A stretch of DNA of 5,733 nt from Desulfobacteraceae bacterium (lineage in GTDB: Bacteria > Desulfobacterota > Desulfobacteria > Desulfobacterales > Desulfobacteraceae), in assembly GCA_003354055.1 (NCBI GenBank), contig PIVQ01000493.1:1-5733 (forward strand), read 5' to 3'. Every line of letters starts with the position of its first letter. The stretch's first letter is position 1. Under the pieces are notes generated by a model. That model saw only the letters and a list, made by a program, of their open reading frames with translations. It made no database searches and was not told where the DNA came from. The position numbers were made by a program, and so were the translations under genes. Shown here piece after piece: positions 1 to 5,733 of the stretch.

Positions 1-965
1 CTGGCAATGACACAAAAGTTACGTCCTTGTTCAGAGAAGCTGAACAAATTTTTGAATAGATTCAGGAACAAATGCTTTAACTGGAGTTCTTTACCACTGA
101 TGGTATTAAATCCTTTGGATAAAAAATTTTGAAATTCAATCTTGATATTGTTATCCTTTGCATTCTGCCGTATCAGCACCAGGGTATCTTTGATAATGGT
201 GTCAATCTCAAGTAGCTCGTATTCATCTGATGAATTATGGGTAAATTCACGGAGACGTTCTATAATCTCCTTACAACGGTATACCTCATTATTAATAATG
301 TTCAGATATTCCCAAAAAGATTTGAAAGTCGTGTCTGCCTGGTCAATATCCATTTTTTTCAGACGTTTGAGAAGGCCTTCCGAAAATCCTGCAATAGATG
401 TCAAAGGATTGTTAATTTCATGGGCAATGCCGCTTGCCAGGAATCCCACGGATGCCATCCTGTGGGCCTGCATCAGTTTGAATTCATATTCTTTTCTGCC
501 GGTTACATCCCGCATGATCAAAAGAATTTCATCAACCTTGCCGAGTTGATTCTGGATAGGGGATATGGTCCATTCAAAATATCGCCCCGCAAGCATCCCA
601 TGCTTAAAAAATCTTTCTCCATGCAGTGTTTCTTGTGTTTTTAGAATTTTCAGGGCCGGGCAGTTTCGGCAGACCTCTTCTTTTTGATGAAAAATATGAT
701 AACATTTGCCCTCTCTTCCTGAAATTCCGGGAAACATTTGCTTTTGTATATGATTGGCATAGACAATGTTAAGATCCCTGTCCAGAATCGTCATTCCGCT
801 GTCCATGCTGTTAAATACAGCCTCAAGCCGGTTATGACGACGGGCCAGTTTCAGGTTGAGGCTTTCAAGTTCCTTGATTTTTGAACGCACCTGTTTGAAA
901 TGACCGATTTTTGAATGACCAAGCCCCTTGAAATCAGGCTCAGGCGAAGTTTCGTTAGTCTTCAT
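1..965 (-). CDS. PAS-domain sensor histidine kinase, 3' end cut by window edge
   Basis: This is the N-terminal 321 residues of a two-component sensor kinase, read without a stop from ATG 965-963 to the window edge. Residues 23-47 look like a short coiled coil. A PAS domain follows at about 48-158, ending in the usual DVTGRK linker. HisKA follows, with the H-box GIAHEINNPLTSI and phospho-accepting His182. The start of the ATPase domain is visible at about 291-321, where the N-box NLFKN (302-306) supplies the likely Mg-binding Asn306. The rest of the ATPase lies outside the window. No membrane segment is visible, so it is probably cytosolic. The PAS core holds three cysteines, C88-x10-C99-x2-C102-Pro, a pattern seen in many PAS kinases of anaerobic deltaproteobacteria that may bind metal or sense redox (inference). 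The start lies 8 nt after the ADH stop, which suggests co-transcription. No response regulator is visible; the ligand is unknown. Confidence 0.9.
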   Translation of the reverse strand, partial: MKTNETSPEPDFKGLGHSKIGHFKQVRSKIKELESLNLKLARRHNRLEAVFNSMDSGMTILDRDLNIVYANHIQKQMFPGISGREGKCYHIFHQKEEVCRNCPALKILKTQETLHGERFFKHGMLAGRYFEWTISPIQNQLGKVDEILLIMRDVTGRKEYEFKLMQAHRMASVGFLASGIAHEINNPLTSIAGFSEGLLKRLKKMDIDQADTTFKSFWEYLNIINNEVYRCKEIIERLREFTHNSSDEYELLEIDTIIKDTLVLIRQNAKDNNIKIEFQNFLSKGFNTISGKELQLKHLFLNLFKNLFSFSEQGRNFCVIA

Positions 966-973
966 TTCTATTT

Positions 974-2134
974 TTACCAGACCTCCTTGTACATGGCTTC
1001 AAGTTCTTTTGTTGAATAGGAACACGGGTTGGTCTGCATACAGATATCATCCTGTGCCATTTCCGCCATGGTCGGAATATCTTTGATATCCGCACCCAAC
1101 TTGGAAAGATGTGTTGGGATTTGCAAGTCCTCTATGAGTTTTTTTACCATTTCCGGTGTATGCAAAGCTGCCTCTTCAAACTTCATTCCTTTTAATTCAA
1201 GGCCCATTGCCCTGGCGATATAGACATATTTCGGCATGGCGGAACTTAAGTTCTGATCCAGTACAACAGGCAGGATCACTGAATTGATAAGGCCGTGATG
1301 GAGATCATACAACCCTCCCGGAGGATGAGCCAGGGCATGGGCAGCCCCCAGGATGGCATTGGAAAAGGCCATGCCGGCCTCAAGAGAGGCTATGGCCATT
1401 CCCTCCAGGGCAGTGATATCTTTTGTTTTGGATGCATTAACCAGGTGCTGGGCCACAAGTTCGATGGCATGAATGGCGTGGGGATCCGTCATGGGCCAGG
1501 AAAGGGAGGAGACATAGGCTTCTATGGCATGGGTCAGGGCGTCCATACCGGTGGCGGCAATCATTTCAGTGGACAGGGTTGTTAAAAGTTCGGGATCAAT
1601 CAGGGATATATCCGGCATGACGGCACGGCTTAAGACACTCATTTTCATTTTTTCCTTGAGATCCAGAAAAACGGCAAACTGGCTGATATCTGCTCCGGTC
1701 CCAGCGGTTGTGGGAACGCAGATCAACGGGGGAATAGGGTGGTGAACCAGGTTGCATCCCACATATTCATGCACAGTGCCATGATTTGTTGCCAGGATGG
1801 CAATTCCTTTGGCCACATCAATTGAACTTCCGCCGCCTATAGCAACAATCACGTCACAATCTTTTTTCCGATAAAGCCCTATTCCCTGATCCACCTGAAA
1901 ATCACGCGGGTTTGTGACGACATTGTCATAGAGAACATAGCTTAATCTTTCCTGGCTTAAATATTTTAGGCATTTGTCAACCCATCCTGCCTCGATAATT
2001 CCAGGATCTGTTACGACAAGAACCTTTTCTCCGCCCAGGCGTGCAGCACACTGTCCTATTTTGGAAAGGGAGCCCCGGCCAAAGATAATTTCCGGAATAT
2101 CAAATTTTAAAATGTTATCATCCTGATTCAGCAT
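974..2134 (-). CDS. Iron-containing (group III) alcohol dehydrogenase
   Basis: This 386-residue protein has the full length typical of the Fe-ADH family (FucO, 1,3-propanediol and methanol dehydrogenases), cytosolic NAD(P)-dependent enzymes that interconvert alcohols and aldehydes. The N-terminal dinucleotide-binding half holds the GGGS motif at 100-103 (AIGGGSSIDVAKG) and the PTTAGTG loop at 141-147. The metal site is complete by alignment to the FucO pattern: Asp198 and His202 in GMDALTHAIEAY, then His266 and His280 with the expected 14-residue spacing. His270 matches the conserved His next to the active site. The segment after it reads HPPGG where many members have HPLG. The ATG at 2134 is the first start after an in-frame TAA; only a weak GA-rich ribosome site precedes it. 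The gene lies 90 nt after an MftF-like gene. Since mycobacterial NDMA-dependent methanol dehydrogenase is an Fe-ADH tied to mycofactocin, this enzyme may use that cofactor (inference). The alcohol substrate cannot be read from the sequence. Confidence 0.95.
   Translation of the reverse strand: MLNQDDNILKFDIPEIIFGRGSLSKIGQCAARLGGEKVLVVTDPGIIEAGWVDKCLKYLSQERLSYVLYDNVVTNPRDFQVDQGIGLYRKKDCDVIVAIGGGSSIDVAKGIAILATNHGTVHEYVGCNLVHHPIPPLICVPTTAGTGADISQFAVFLDLKEKMKMSVLSRAVMPDISLIDPELLTTLSTEMIAATGMDALTHAIEAYVSSLSWPMTDPHAIHAIELVAQHLVNASKTKDITALEGMAIASLEAGMAFSNAILGAAHALAHPPGGLYDLHHGLINSVILPVVLDQNLSSAMPKYVYIARAMGLELKGMKFEEAALHTPEMVKKLIEDLQIPTHLSKLGADIKDIPTMAEMAQDDICMQTNPCSYSTKELEAMYKEVW
981..988 (-). promoter_or_regulatory. 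Shine-Dalgarno for the histidine kinase, inside the ADH gene
   Basis: The minus strand reads AAGGAGGT, a perfect anti-16S match, inside the last codons of the ADH gene (Lys-Glu-Val). It lies 15 nt before the kinase ATG at 965, which is longer than the usual 5-10 nt. No ATG, GTG or TTG lies in frame nearer to it, so the ATG at 965 remains the best start. The placement suggests the kinase is translated on the same message as the ADH. Confidence 0.6.
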
Positions 2135-2224
2135 AGTTGCCCACTCATCTTATATTTTCAAATGTCAGTAATTATTAAAACTTAAACCTTTAGAGAGAAT
2201 ATATCAATTTTAATCTTTTCAGCT

Positions 2225-3724
2225 TCACCCCCTGTCCCGTCTGCATACAATTATAGGTAAAACAGGATTTGCATTTCCATGTTGAAAACATCCCCACAGC
2301 ACCCCTGCCTGATAGGAAATCTGTTCTAAGGAAAAGAAAAAAAGAAATGATATGGGATTCATGCGGGTCTTTTTTAAGAAATATTCTGCAACACCTGCTG
2401 TCAGGTGCATACAAATAATAATGCCGAAAAACGTTGGAAATATGGGCCAAACGAGTAGGCCGGGTATAAGATAATAGCGGGATACAAAACTTGTACAATG
2501 ATATAAAAAAGACAGATAGCTACGGGTAACAGCATTTAAGACAGCAAAAAAACTGATGGGCAGCTTCATTTTATACAGCTTTGTTTTTCGGTTCACTATG
2601 TCTGATACAAAGATACCTGCACATACAATAAAGGGTATACTGCTTTTAAAACCTAAGGATAAGAGCAAAAGCATCCAGAAAAATAACTCATGGGGCGGGA
2701 GGAACAGCTTTTTTATCCTGTCGGGATGGAGTTTTTGCAGCAAAGGTTCAGAAGTCCCATAATCAAACCGCCTGGCGCAGAATGGCAGAGGATCATTTCT
2801 GTGTTTGTGGAAAATCCGGCCGATCGGCCTGTATTCCAGTATGCCATTGCTGTCCTGCAGCCTCCAGCAAAAATCTACATCCTCGCCCACATGAAGTTCT
2901 TCTTTCAGACCACCCAGTTTAAGGTACAGGTCGCGCCTGACAAGAATATTGCAAAAGGGCACGTAAAAAAAGTGCTCTTTTTTATTTGAGCGTTTAAACC
3001 AGGACCCGATTTTTAGCGAGGACTTGACTTTTTCATATTGATCAAGCCTTTTTTCATTATAATATGAATCCACGAGCCCCCCCAGAGCACCCAGGGAATC
3101 ATCCCGGAATGCCGGGACAAGTTCCCGAAGCCAGGAAGGATCGGCTAGACAATCAGAATCTATAAACGCCAGGATGTCACCTTTTGCCGCCCTGGCGGCC
3201 CGATTCCGGCAGAACGAGACCTGGCTGTGTTCTGTAAGGGCGATGAGTCTGACATTGGGAAAGCGTTTTATCATCTCAGGTGTGGTATCATCTGAAGCGT
3301 CGTCCACGACAATAACCTCGGTTTTTTCTTCCGGGTAGTCCAGTTCTTTAAGGGAGGTAAGGCAGGCAGATATGTCTTTGGGTCTGTTTCTTACGGGTAT
3401 GATAATGGAGACAAAAGGCAGGTCTTCGTCCGGTATAAAGGGAACACCTCTTAGTTCTAAGAATCCTTTACGCGTAAGGTCGTTGAGAAAAAATTCAACC
3501 TGTTGCAGACTGATTTCAGGAAGCTTTTGCGCAATATGGTCCAGGGACAAATATTCTAATGATACGAAACAATTTAGAACAGGCTTCCAGAAACGGTCGA
3601 TATAGACTGCTTTAAGAGGATAAGACAGGATCAGTACAGGCCGATCATCAGGCAAAAGTTTAACCTGCACCGATGATCTCATCCTGTACGCAAGATGTGT
3701 ATCAGATGTTTTTTTGCGATTCAA
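2225..3724 (-). CDS. mftF: Mycofactocin-type family 2 glycosyltransferase (MftF-like)
   Basis: This 499-residue protein has the MftF architecture. Residues about 13-92 form a small winged-helix-like domain resembling PqqD/RRE peptide-binding domains. A GT-A family 2 domain follows at about 103-330: VSIIIPVRNRP (105-115), the nucleotide-sugar aspartates VVDDASDD (139-146), the DxD motif D189-S-D191, and the catalytic GEDVDFCWRL (280-289). HKHR and ARRFDYGTS (317-325) resemble the MftF signature. The C-terminal part has hydrophobic segments at about 343-376 and 415-440, so it is probably membrane-associated. It ends with MNPISF...ISYQAGVLWG (455-478), which resembles the MftF tail. In mycobacteria MftF adds a glucose chain to the peptide-derived redox cofactor mycofactocin. 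The start is TTG, fixed by an upstream in-frame TAA and a well-spaced AAGGAG, and it overlaps etfB by 23 nt. The precursor mftA and maturases mftB-E are not in this window. A different GT2 role is possible, but the combination of three regions favours MftF. Confidence 0.83.
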   Translation of the reverse strand: MNRKKTSDTHLAYRMRSSVQVKLLPDDRPVLILSYPLKAVYIDRFWKPVLNCFVSLEYLSLDHIAQKLPEISLQQVEFFLNDLTRKGFLELRGVPFIPDEDLPFVSIIIPVRNRPKDISACLTSLKELDYPEEKTEVIVVDDASDDTTPEMIKRFPNVRLIALTEHSQVSFCRNRAARAAKGDILAFIDSDCLADPSWLRELVPAFRDDSLGALGGLVDSYYNEKRLDQYEKVKSSLKIGSWFKRSNKKEHFFYVPFCNILVRRDLYLKLGGLKEELHVGEDVDFCWRLQDSNGILEYRPIGRIFHKHRNDPLPFCARRFDYGTSEPLLQKLHPDRIKKLFLPPHELFFWMLLLLSLGFKSSIPFIVCAGIFVSDIVNRKTKLYKMKLPISFFAVLNAVTRSYLSFLYHCTSFVSRYYLIPGLLVWPIFPTFFGIIICMHLTAGVAEYFLKKTRMNPISFLFFFSLEQISYQAGVLWGCFQHGNANPVLPIIVCRRDRG

Positions 3725-4595
3725 TAAACTTGTTCTCCTTTAAAAAATTAATAATTCCTTCAACCTGTGATTCTGTGCTGCCGGTCAGTATTTCGCCTTT
3801 TTTCTCAACCGTGCTTCCGGCCAACAGTTGGAGAACACGGTCATAAGAATTCAGAGCGCTGTCAGGTGTCTGGATAATTCTGGGTCGTGGGATCGGTTGA
3901 AAGATATCCTGGCAAATAATTTTTGGAGCAATTGTCTTAGCACTGATATCCGGGATATCCGGACTGCGGATGTCGTAGGCATCGGCCTGTTTTCTTTTTT
4001 CAATGGTCGGCAGGCGGAGTTCGGCGCCTAAATCAACACTGAATACAGCAGGAAGGGCGCATTCGATAAACTCCCTGACTCCTTTTCCTGCACTCCTTTG
4101 CACCTTAACCATATTACTTTCTTTATCAAATGAAAGGTCAATGATGGCCGATACAAACGGTAGATTAAGCTGCTGTGCCACAAGCGCCCCTACCTGGCCG
4201 CTTGCCCTGTCCATGGATTCTTTTCCGCAAAGGATCAGGTCGGCATTAAGTGATTTTGCAGCTTGTGAGATCAGGTCGGCCTTAACCCAGGGATCAGGTT
4301 GAGAAAAAGGATCAGGGTCTTTGTGCCCGTTGAAATCTATCTGGTAAAGATGATCCGGTCCGGTTGCCAGGCAACGTCGGAGTTGATCCTCTGAAATCAT
4401 GTCTCCCAGGGTCAGAAGATTGATTTCAGTGTTCCCGACTATGTCCTTCAGACGCAAAGCAATCTCTGTGGCTGCCTCGTCGTAAGGGTTTACCCGGAAT
4501 ATGGAATCTTCAGGATTGACATACTTTGTGTCGGGATCATTACCGGTTCTGGTATATGTATAACTTATCTGTTTTGCACAAACGATGATTTTCAT
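3702..4595 (-). CDS. etfB: Electron transfer flavoprotein beta subunit (EtfB/FixA family)
   Basis: The 297-residue protein is an EtfB homologue. EtfB pairs with EtfA to form a soluble FAD carrier between dehydrogenases and a membrane quinone oxidoreductase. Family hallmarks are the N-terminal MKIIVCAKQI strand, NPYDEAATEIALRLKD (36-51), the nucleotide loop ILCGKESMDRASGQVGALVA (121-140), the VQRSAGKGVREFIE segment (165-178) and the LPAVFSVD strand before an arginine/lysine-rich recognition-loop region (192-204). The loop has DRASGQVG where canonical EtfB has DGDTAQVG, so the AMP or second-FAD site may differ. It is longer than the usual 250-265 residues, mostly through a C-terminal extension (about 225-297). 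ATG at 4595 follows AAGAGG with 5-nt spacing. It lies between an EMO-type oxidoreductase and mftF; no etfA is adjacent on the downstream side, so etfA is presumably upstream of the window or elsewhere. Whether this ETF bifurcates electrons cannot be decided here. Confidence 0.92.
   Translation of the reverse strand: MKIIVCAKQISYTYTRTGNDPDTKYVNPEDSIFRVNPYDEAATEIALRLKDIVGNTEINLLTLGDMISEDQLRRCLATGPDHLYQIDFNGHKDPDPFSQPDPWVKADLISQAAKSLNADLILCGKESMDRASGQVGALVAQQLNLPFVSAIIDLSFDKESNMVKVQRSAGKGVREFIECALPAVFSVDLGAELRLPTIEKRKQADAYDIRSPDIPDISAKTIAPKIICQDIFQPIPRPRIIQTPDSALNSYDRVLQLLAGSTVEKKGEILTGSTESQVEGIINFLKENKFIESQKNI
3735..3740 (-). promoter_or_regulatory. Shine-Dalgarno that fixes the TTG start of mftF
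   Basis: The minus strand reads AAGGAG within the last codons of etfB (Lys-Glu), 10 nt before TTG at 3724-3722. In the mftF frame a TAA stop directly precedes this site, and the next ATG is codon 15. The TTG is therefore the only start that explains both the site and the conserved N-terminal domain. The arrangement implies translational coupling to etfB. Confidence 0.75.
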
Positions 4596-4607
4596 TTTAT
4601 CCTCTTA

Positions 4608-4714
4608 CTAAGGATCGGCTCCAAAATTACTTGATCTTTTGTTTTCAAAATACCCAGTCTTTTAAGGGTTTTTGGAAACAATTTAGATCAAGTTATTTTG
4701 TAACGATTCCTAAG
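4608..4714. repeat. Long imperfect palindrome filling the EMO-etfB intergenic gap
   Basis: Arms at 4622-4637 (CAAAATTACTTGATCT) and 4685-4700 (AGATCAAGTTATTTTG) pair at 15 of 16 positions. Inside them, 4639-4650 pairs with 4670-4681 over 12 positions with one G-T wobble, and CCC 4653-4655 pairs with GGG 4666-4668 around a 10-nt loop. Outside, CTAAGGATCG (4608-4617) pairs imperfectly with 4704-4714. The whole gap can thus fold into one hairpin. It ends 2 nt from the etfB ribosome site and begins 8 nt after the Fe-S gene stop. No T-run follows on the minus strand, so it does not look like an intrinsic terminator. It could be an mRNA-processing or stabilising hairpin, a regulatory leader, or a MITE-like palindromic element. 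Confidence 0.75.
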
Positions 4715-4722
4715 GTTTCAGG

Positions 4723-5733
4723 TTATTTTATCGCATCTGCAACAATGTCAATAATATCGGTTACCTCCGGTGTCTTTTCTCTCTCCAGAGATTTTACCCC
4801 GTCATCCAGCATTACCAGGCAATAGGGGCAGGATGTCCCGATGATATCGATATCTGCATCTGCTATCTCTTCAGCCCGAATCAGGTTGATGTTTTGCCCA
4901 ATGTTCTCATGAAGCCACATTCTTCCGCCGCCGCCACCGCAGCAAAATCCTTTTTCTTTATTTCGTGAAAGTTCCTTTGGCCGGGTTCCGGAAACCGCTT
5001 TACAGATGTCTCTGGGGGGCCCGTATACGTCATTATACCGCCCAAGGTAGCAGGCATCGTGAACCGCTATTTTTTTGGCAACAGGATAGGTTAATGTGAT
5101 CTTCTTCTCGTTGACCAGATCCATAACAAACTGTGTTGCATGAACCACAGGGATATTGCAGCCCAGTTCAGGATATTCATTTTTCAGGGTATTGAGGCAA
5201 TGGGGACAGAGGGTAACGATTTTTTTTATCTGATAGTGTTTAAACTTATCGATATTCTGTCTTGCAAGATTCTGGTACAGGGTCTCCTCCCCAAGTCTTC
5301 TGGCCGGGTCTCCGCAGCAGACTTCCTCCTGTGCCAATATGCCGAAACTGATATTTGCTGCTTTCAGGATTTTAACGAATGCCTGTGCGGTTTCTTTATT
5401 CCGGGGATGGAAAGCACCTGAGCAGCCGACCCAGAACAGAATCTCGGCATCTTTTACATCCCCAATTTCAGGAATATCCCGGTTCATGGCCCAGTCTGCA
5501 CGATGAGCTGCTCCTTTACCCTGGACATCACCGTAAAGTTCAAGGTCACGGATCATGGGGCGTGCCTCGGCCGGCATATCTCCCTTACCCATTACCTGGT
5601 AACGCCGCATGTCCACAATTTTGTCCATTGCTTCAACAAACACAGGACAGTGTTCTACACAGGCCATGCAAGTGGTGCAGGCCCAGATTTCGTCACCGGT
5701 TATGGTGTCTTCAAGAAGAGACTGCGCTGAAGG
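4723..5733 (-). CDS. EMO-type Fe-S oxidoreductase (ETF:quinone oxidoreductase), C-terminal part
   Basis: The C-terminal 336 residues are visible; the open frame continues past the right edge. The fragment opens near ITGDEIWACTTCMACVEHCP, a [4Fe-4S] ferredoxin motif (C19, C22, C25, C29 of the visible part), followed by DKIVDMRRYQVM, typical of EMO proteins. Two CCG domains follow. The first has C104, C139-C140-G, C176-x2-C179; the second C228, C264-C265-G, C302-x2-C305. These spacings match the HdrB/HdrD pattern that binds non-cubane [4Fe-4S] clusters. The tail FCCGGGGGRMW is usual in this family. Complete members also have an N-terminal NarI-like membrane domain and a further Cys cluster, expected off-window. 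Family knowledge suggests it takes electrons from an ETF and passes them to menaquinone, consistent with etfB directly downstream. The ATG at 5667 lies inside the Fe-S motif and cannot be the true start. A heterodisulfide-reductase-like or lactate/glycolate-oxidase-like partner is a less likely alternative. Confidence 0.9.
   Translation of the reverse strand, partial: PSAQSLLEDTITGDEIWACTTCMACVEHCPVFVEAMDKIVDMRRYQVMGKGDMPAEARPMIRDLELYGDVQGKGAAHRADWAMNRDIPEIGDVKDAEILFWVGCSGAFHPRNKETAQAFVKILKAANISFGILAQEEVCCGDPARRLGEETLYQNLARQNIDKFKHYQIKKIVTLCPHCLNTLKNEYPELGCNIPVVHATQFVMDLVNEKKITLTYPVAKKIAVHDACYLGRYNDVYGPPRDICKAVSGTRPKELSRNKEKGFCCGGGGGRMWLHENIGQNINLIRAEEIADADIDIIGTSCPYCLVMLDDGVKSLEREKTPEVTDIIDIVADAIK

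Noticed and set aside
142..644. Two plus-strand open frames of 135 codons each
   Set aside because: Both lie antisense to the histidine kinase, whose H-box and N-box are read cleanly on the minus strand; the plus-strand translations show no domain.
2179..2207. Sigma-70-like promoter for the ADH gene: TTGATA, 17-nt spacer, TAAGTT on the minus strand
   Set aside because: The -35 is good but the -10 matches only half of TATAAT, and such patterns are expected by chance in this AT-rich 90-nt gap; kept only as a weak possibility.
2135..2224. Terminator or operon break between mftF and the ADH gene
   Set aside because: Only a 7-bp AT inverted repeat (ATTAAAA/TTTTAAT) is visible, with no GC stem and T-tail, so a break is not supported.
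2190..2498. Minus-strand 102-codon open frame overlapping the end of the glycosyltransferase
   Set aside because: It lies in another frame inside the MftF-like gene, has no recognisable motif, and the mftF frame continues intact to its family-typical C-terminal tail.
4608..4714. Palindrome as intrinsic terminator of the Fe-S oxidoreductase gene
   Set aside because: The minus strand after the hairpin reads into the etfB ribosome site with no run of T residues, and the stem is AT-rich.
4596..4722. Possible hidden mftA precursor peptide in the intergenic gap
   Set aside because: I found no short frame ending in an IDGxCGVY-like sequence on either strand; the gap is taken up by the palindrome.

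Overview
The window carries five protein genes, all on the minus strand and so read from high to low coordinates. The first is the C-terminal part of an EMO-type Fe-S oxidoreductase (ETF:quinone oxidoreductase, CCG family). It is followed by an EtfB-like electron-transfer flavoprotein beta subunit, a glycosyltransferase with the architecture of the mycofactocin enzyme MftF, an iron-containing alcohol dehydrogenase, and a PAS-domain histidine kinase cut by the left window edge. The first and last genes run off the window.

The gene set suggests an anaerobic, respiring or syntrophic bacterium, most likely a Desulfobacterota (deltaproteobacterial) sulfate reducer or relative. The grounds are the EMO protein with two HdrD-like CCG domains, the nearby ETF gene, the Fe-dependent ADH, the Cys-containing PAS kinase, and base composition that looks moderate to slightly AT-rich by eye (not computed). 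This is inference from gene content; there is no rRNA or other taxonomic marker.

Layout: 4723-5733 Fe-S oxidoreductase (5' end off window); 4596-4722 intergenic, almost filled by a long imperfect palindrome; 3702-4595 etfB; 2225-3724 mftF-like gene, overlapping etfB by 23 nt and using a TTG start; 2135-2224 AT-rich gap; 974-2134 Fe-ADH; 1-965 histidine kinase, 8 nt after the ADH stop with its Shine-Dalgarno inside the ADH gene. There is no convincing intrinsic terminator between any of these genes, so one transcript is plausible.

A coherent reading, partly inferred: the Fe-ADH oxidises an alcohol; a mycofactocin-like redox cofactor, glycosylated by the MftF-like enzyme, takes the electrons; an ETF carries them to the membrane Fe-S oxidoreductase and the quinone pool; and the kinase senses redox or metabolite state. 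In actinobacteria mycofactocin serves dehydrogenases with tightly bound nicotinamide, including an Fe-ADH-family methanol dehydrogenase. An ETF/EMO outlet in an anaerobe would be a different way to recycle the cofactor. The core genes mftA-E and etfA are not in this window, so the system can only be proposed here.
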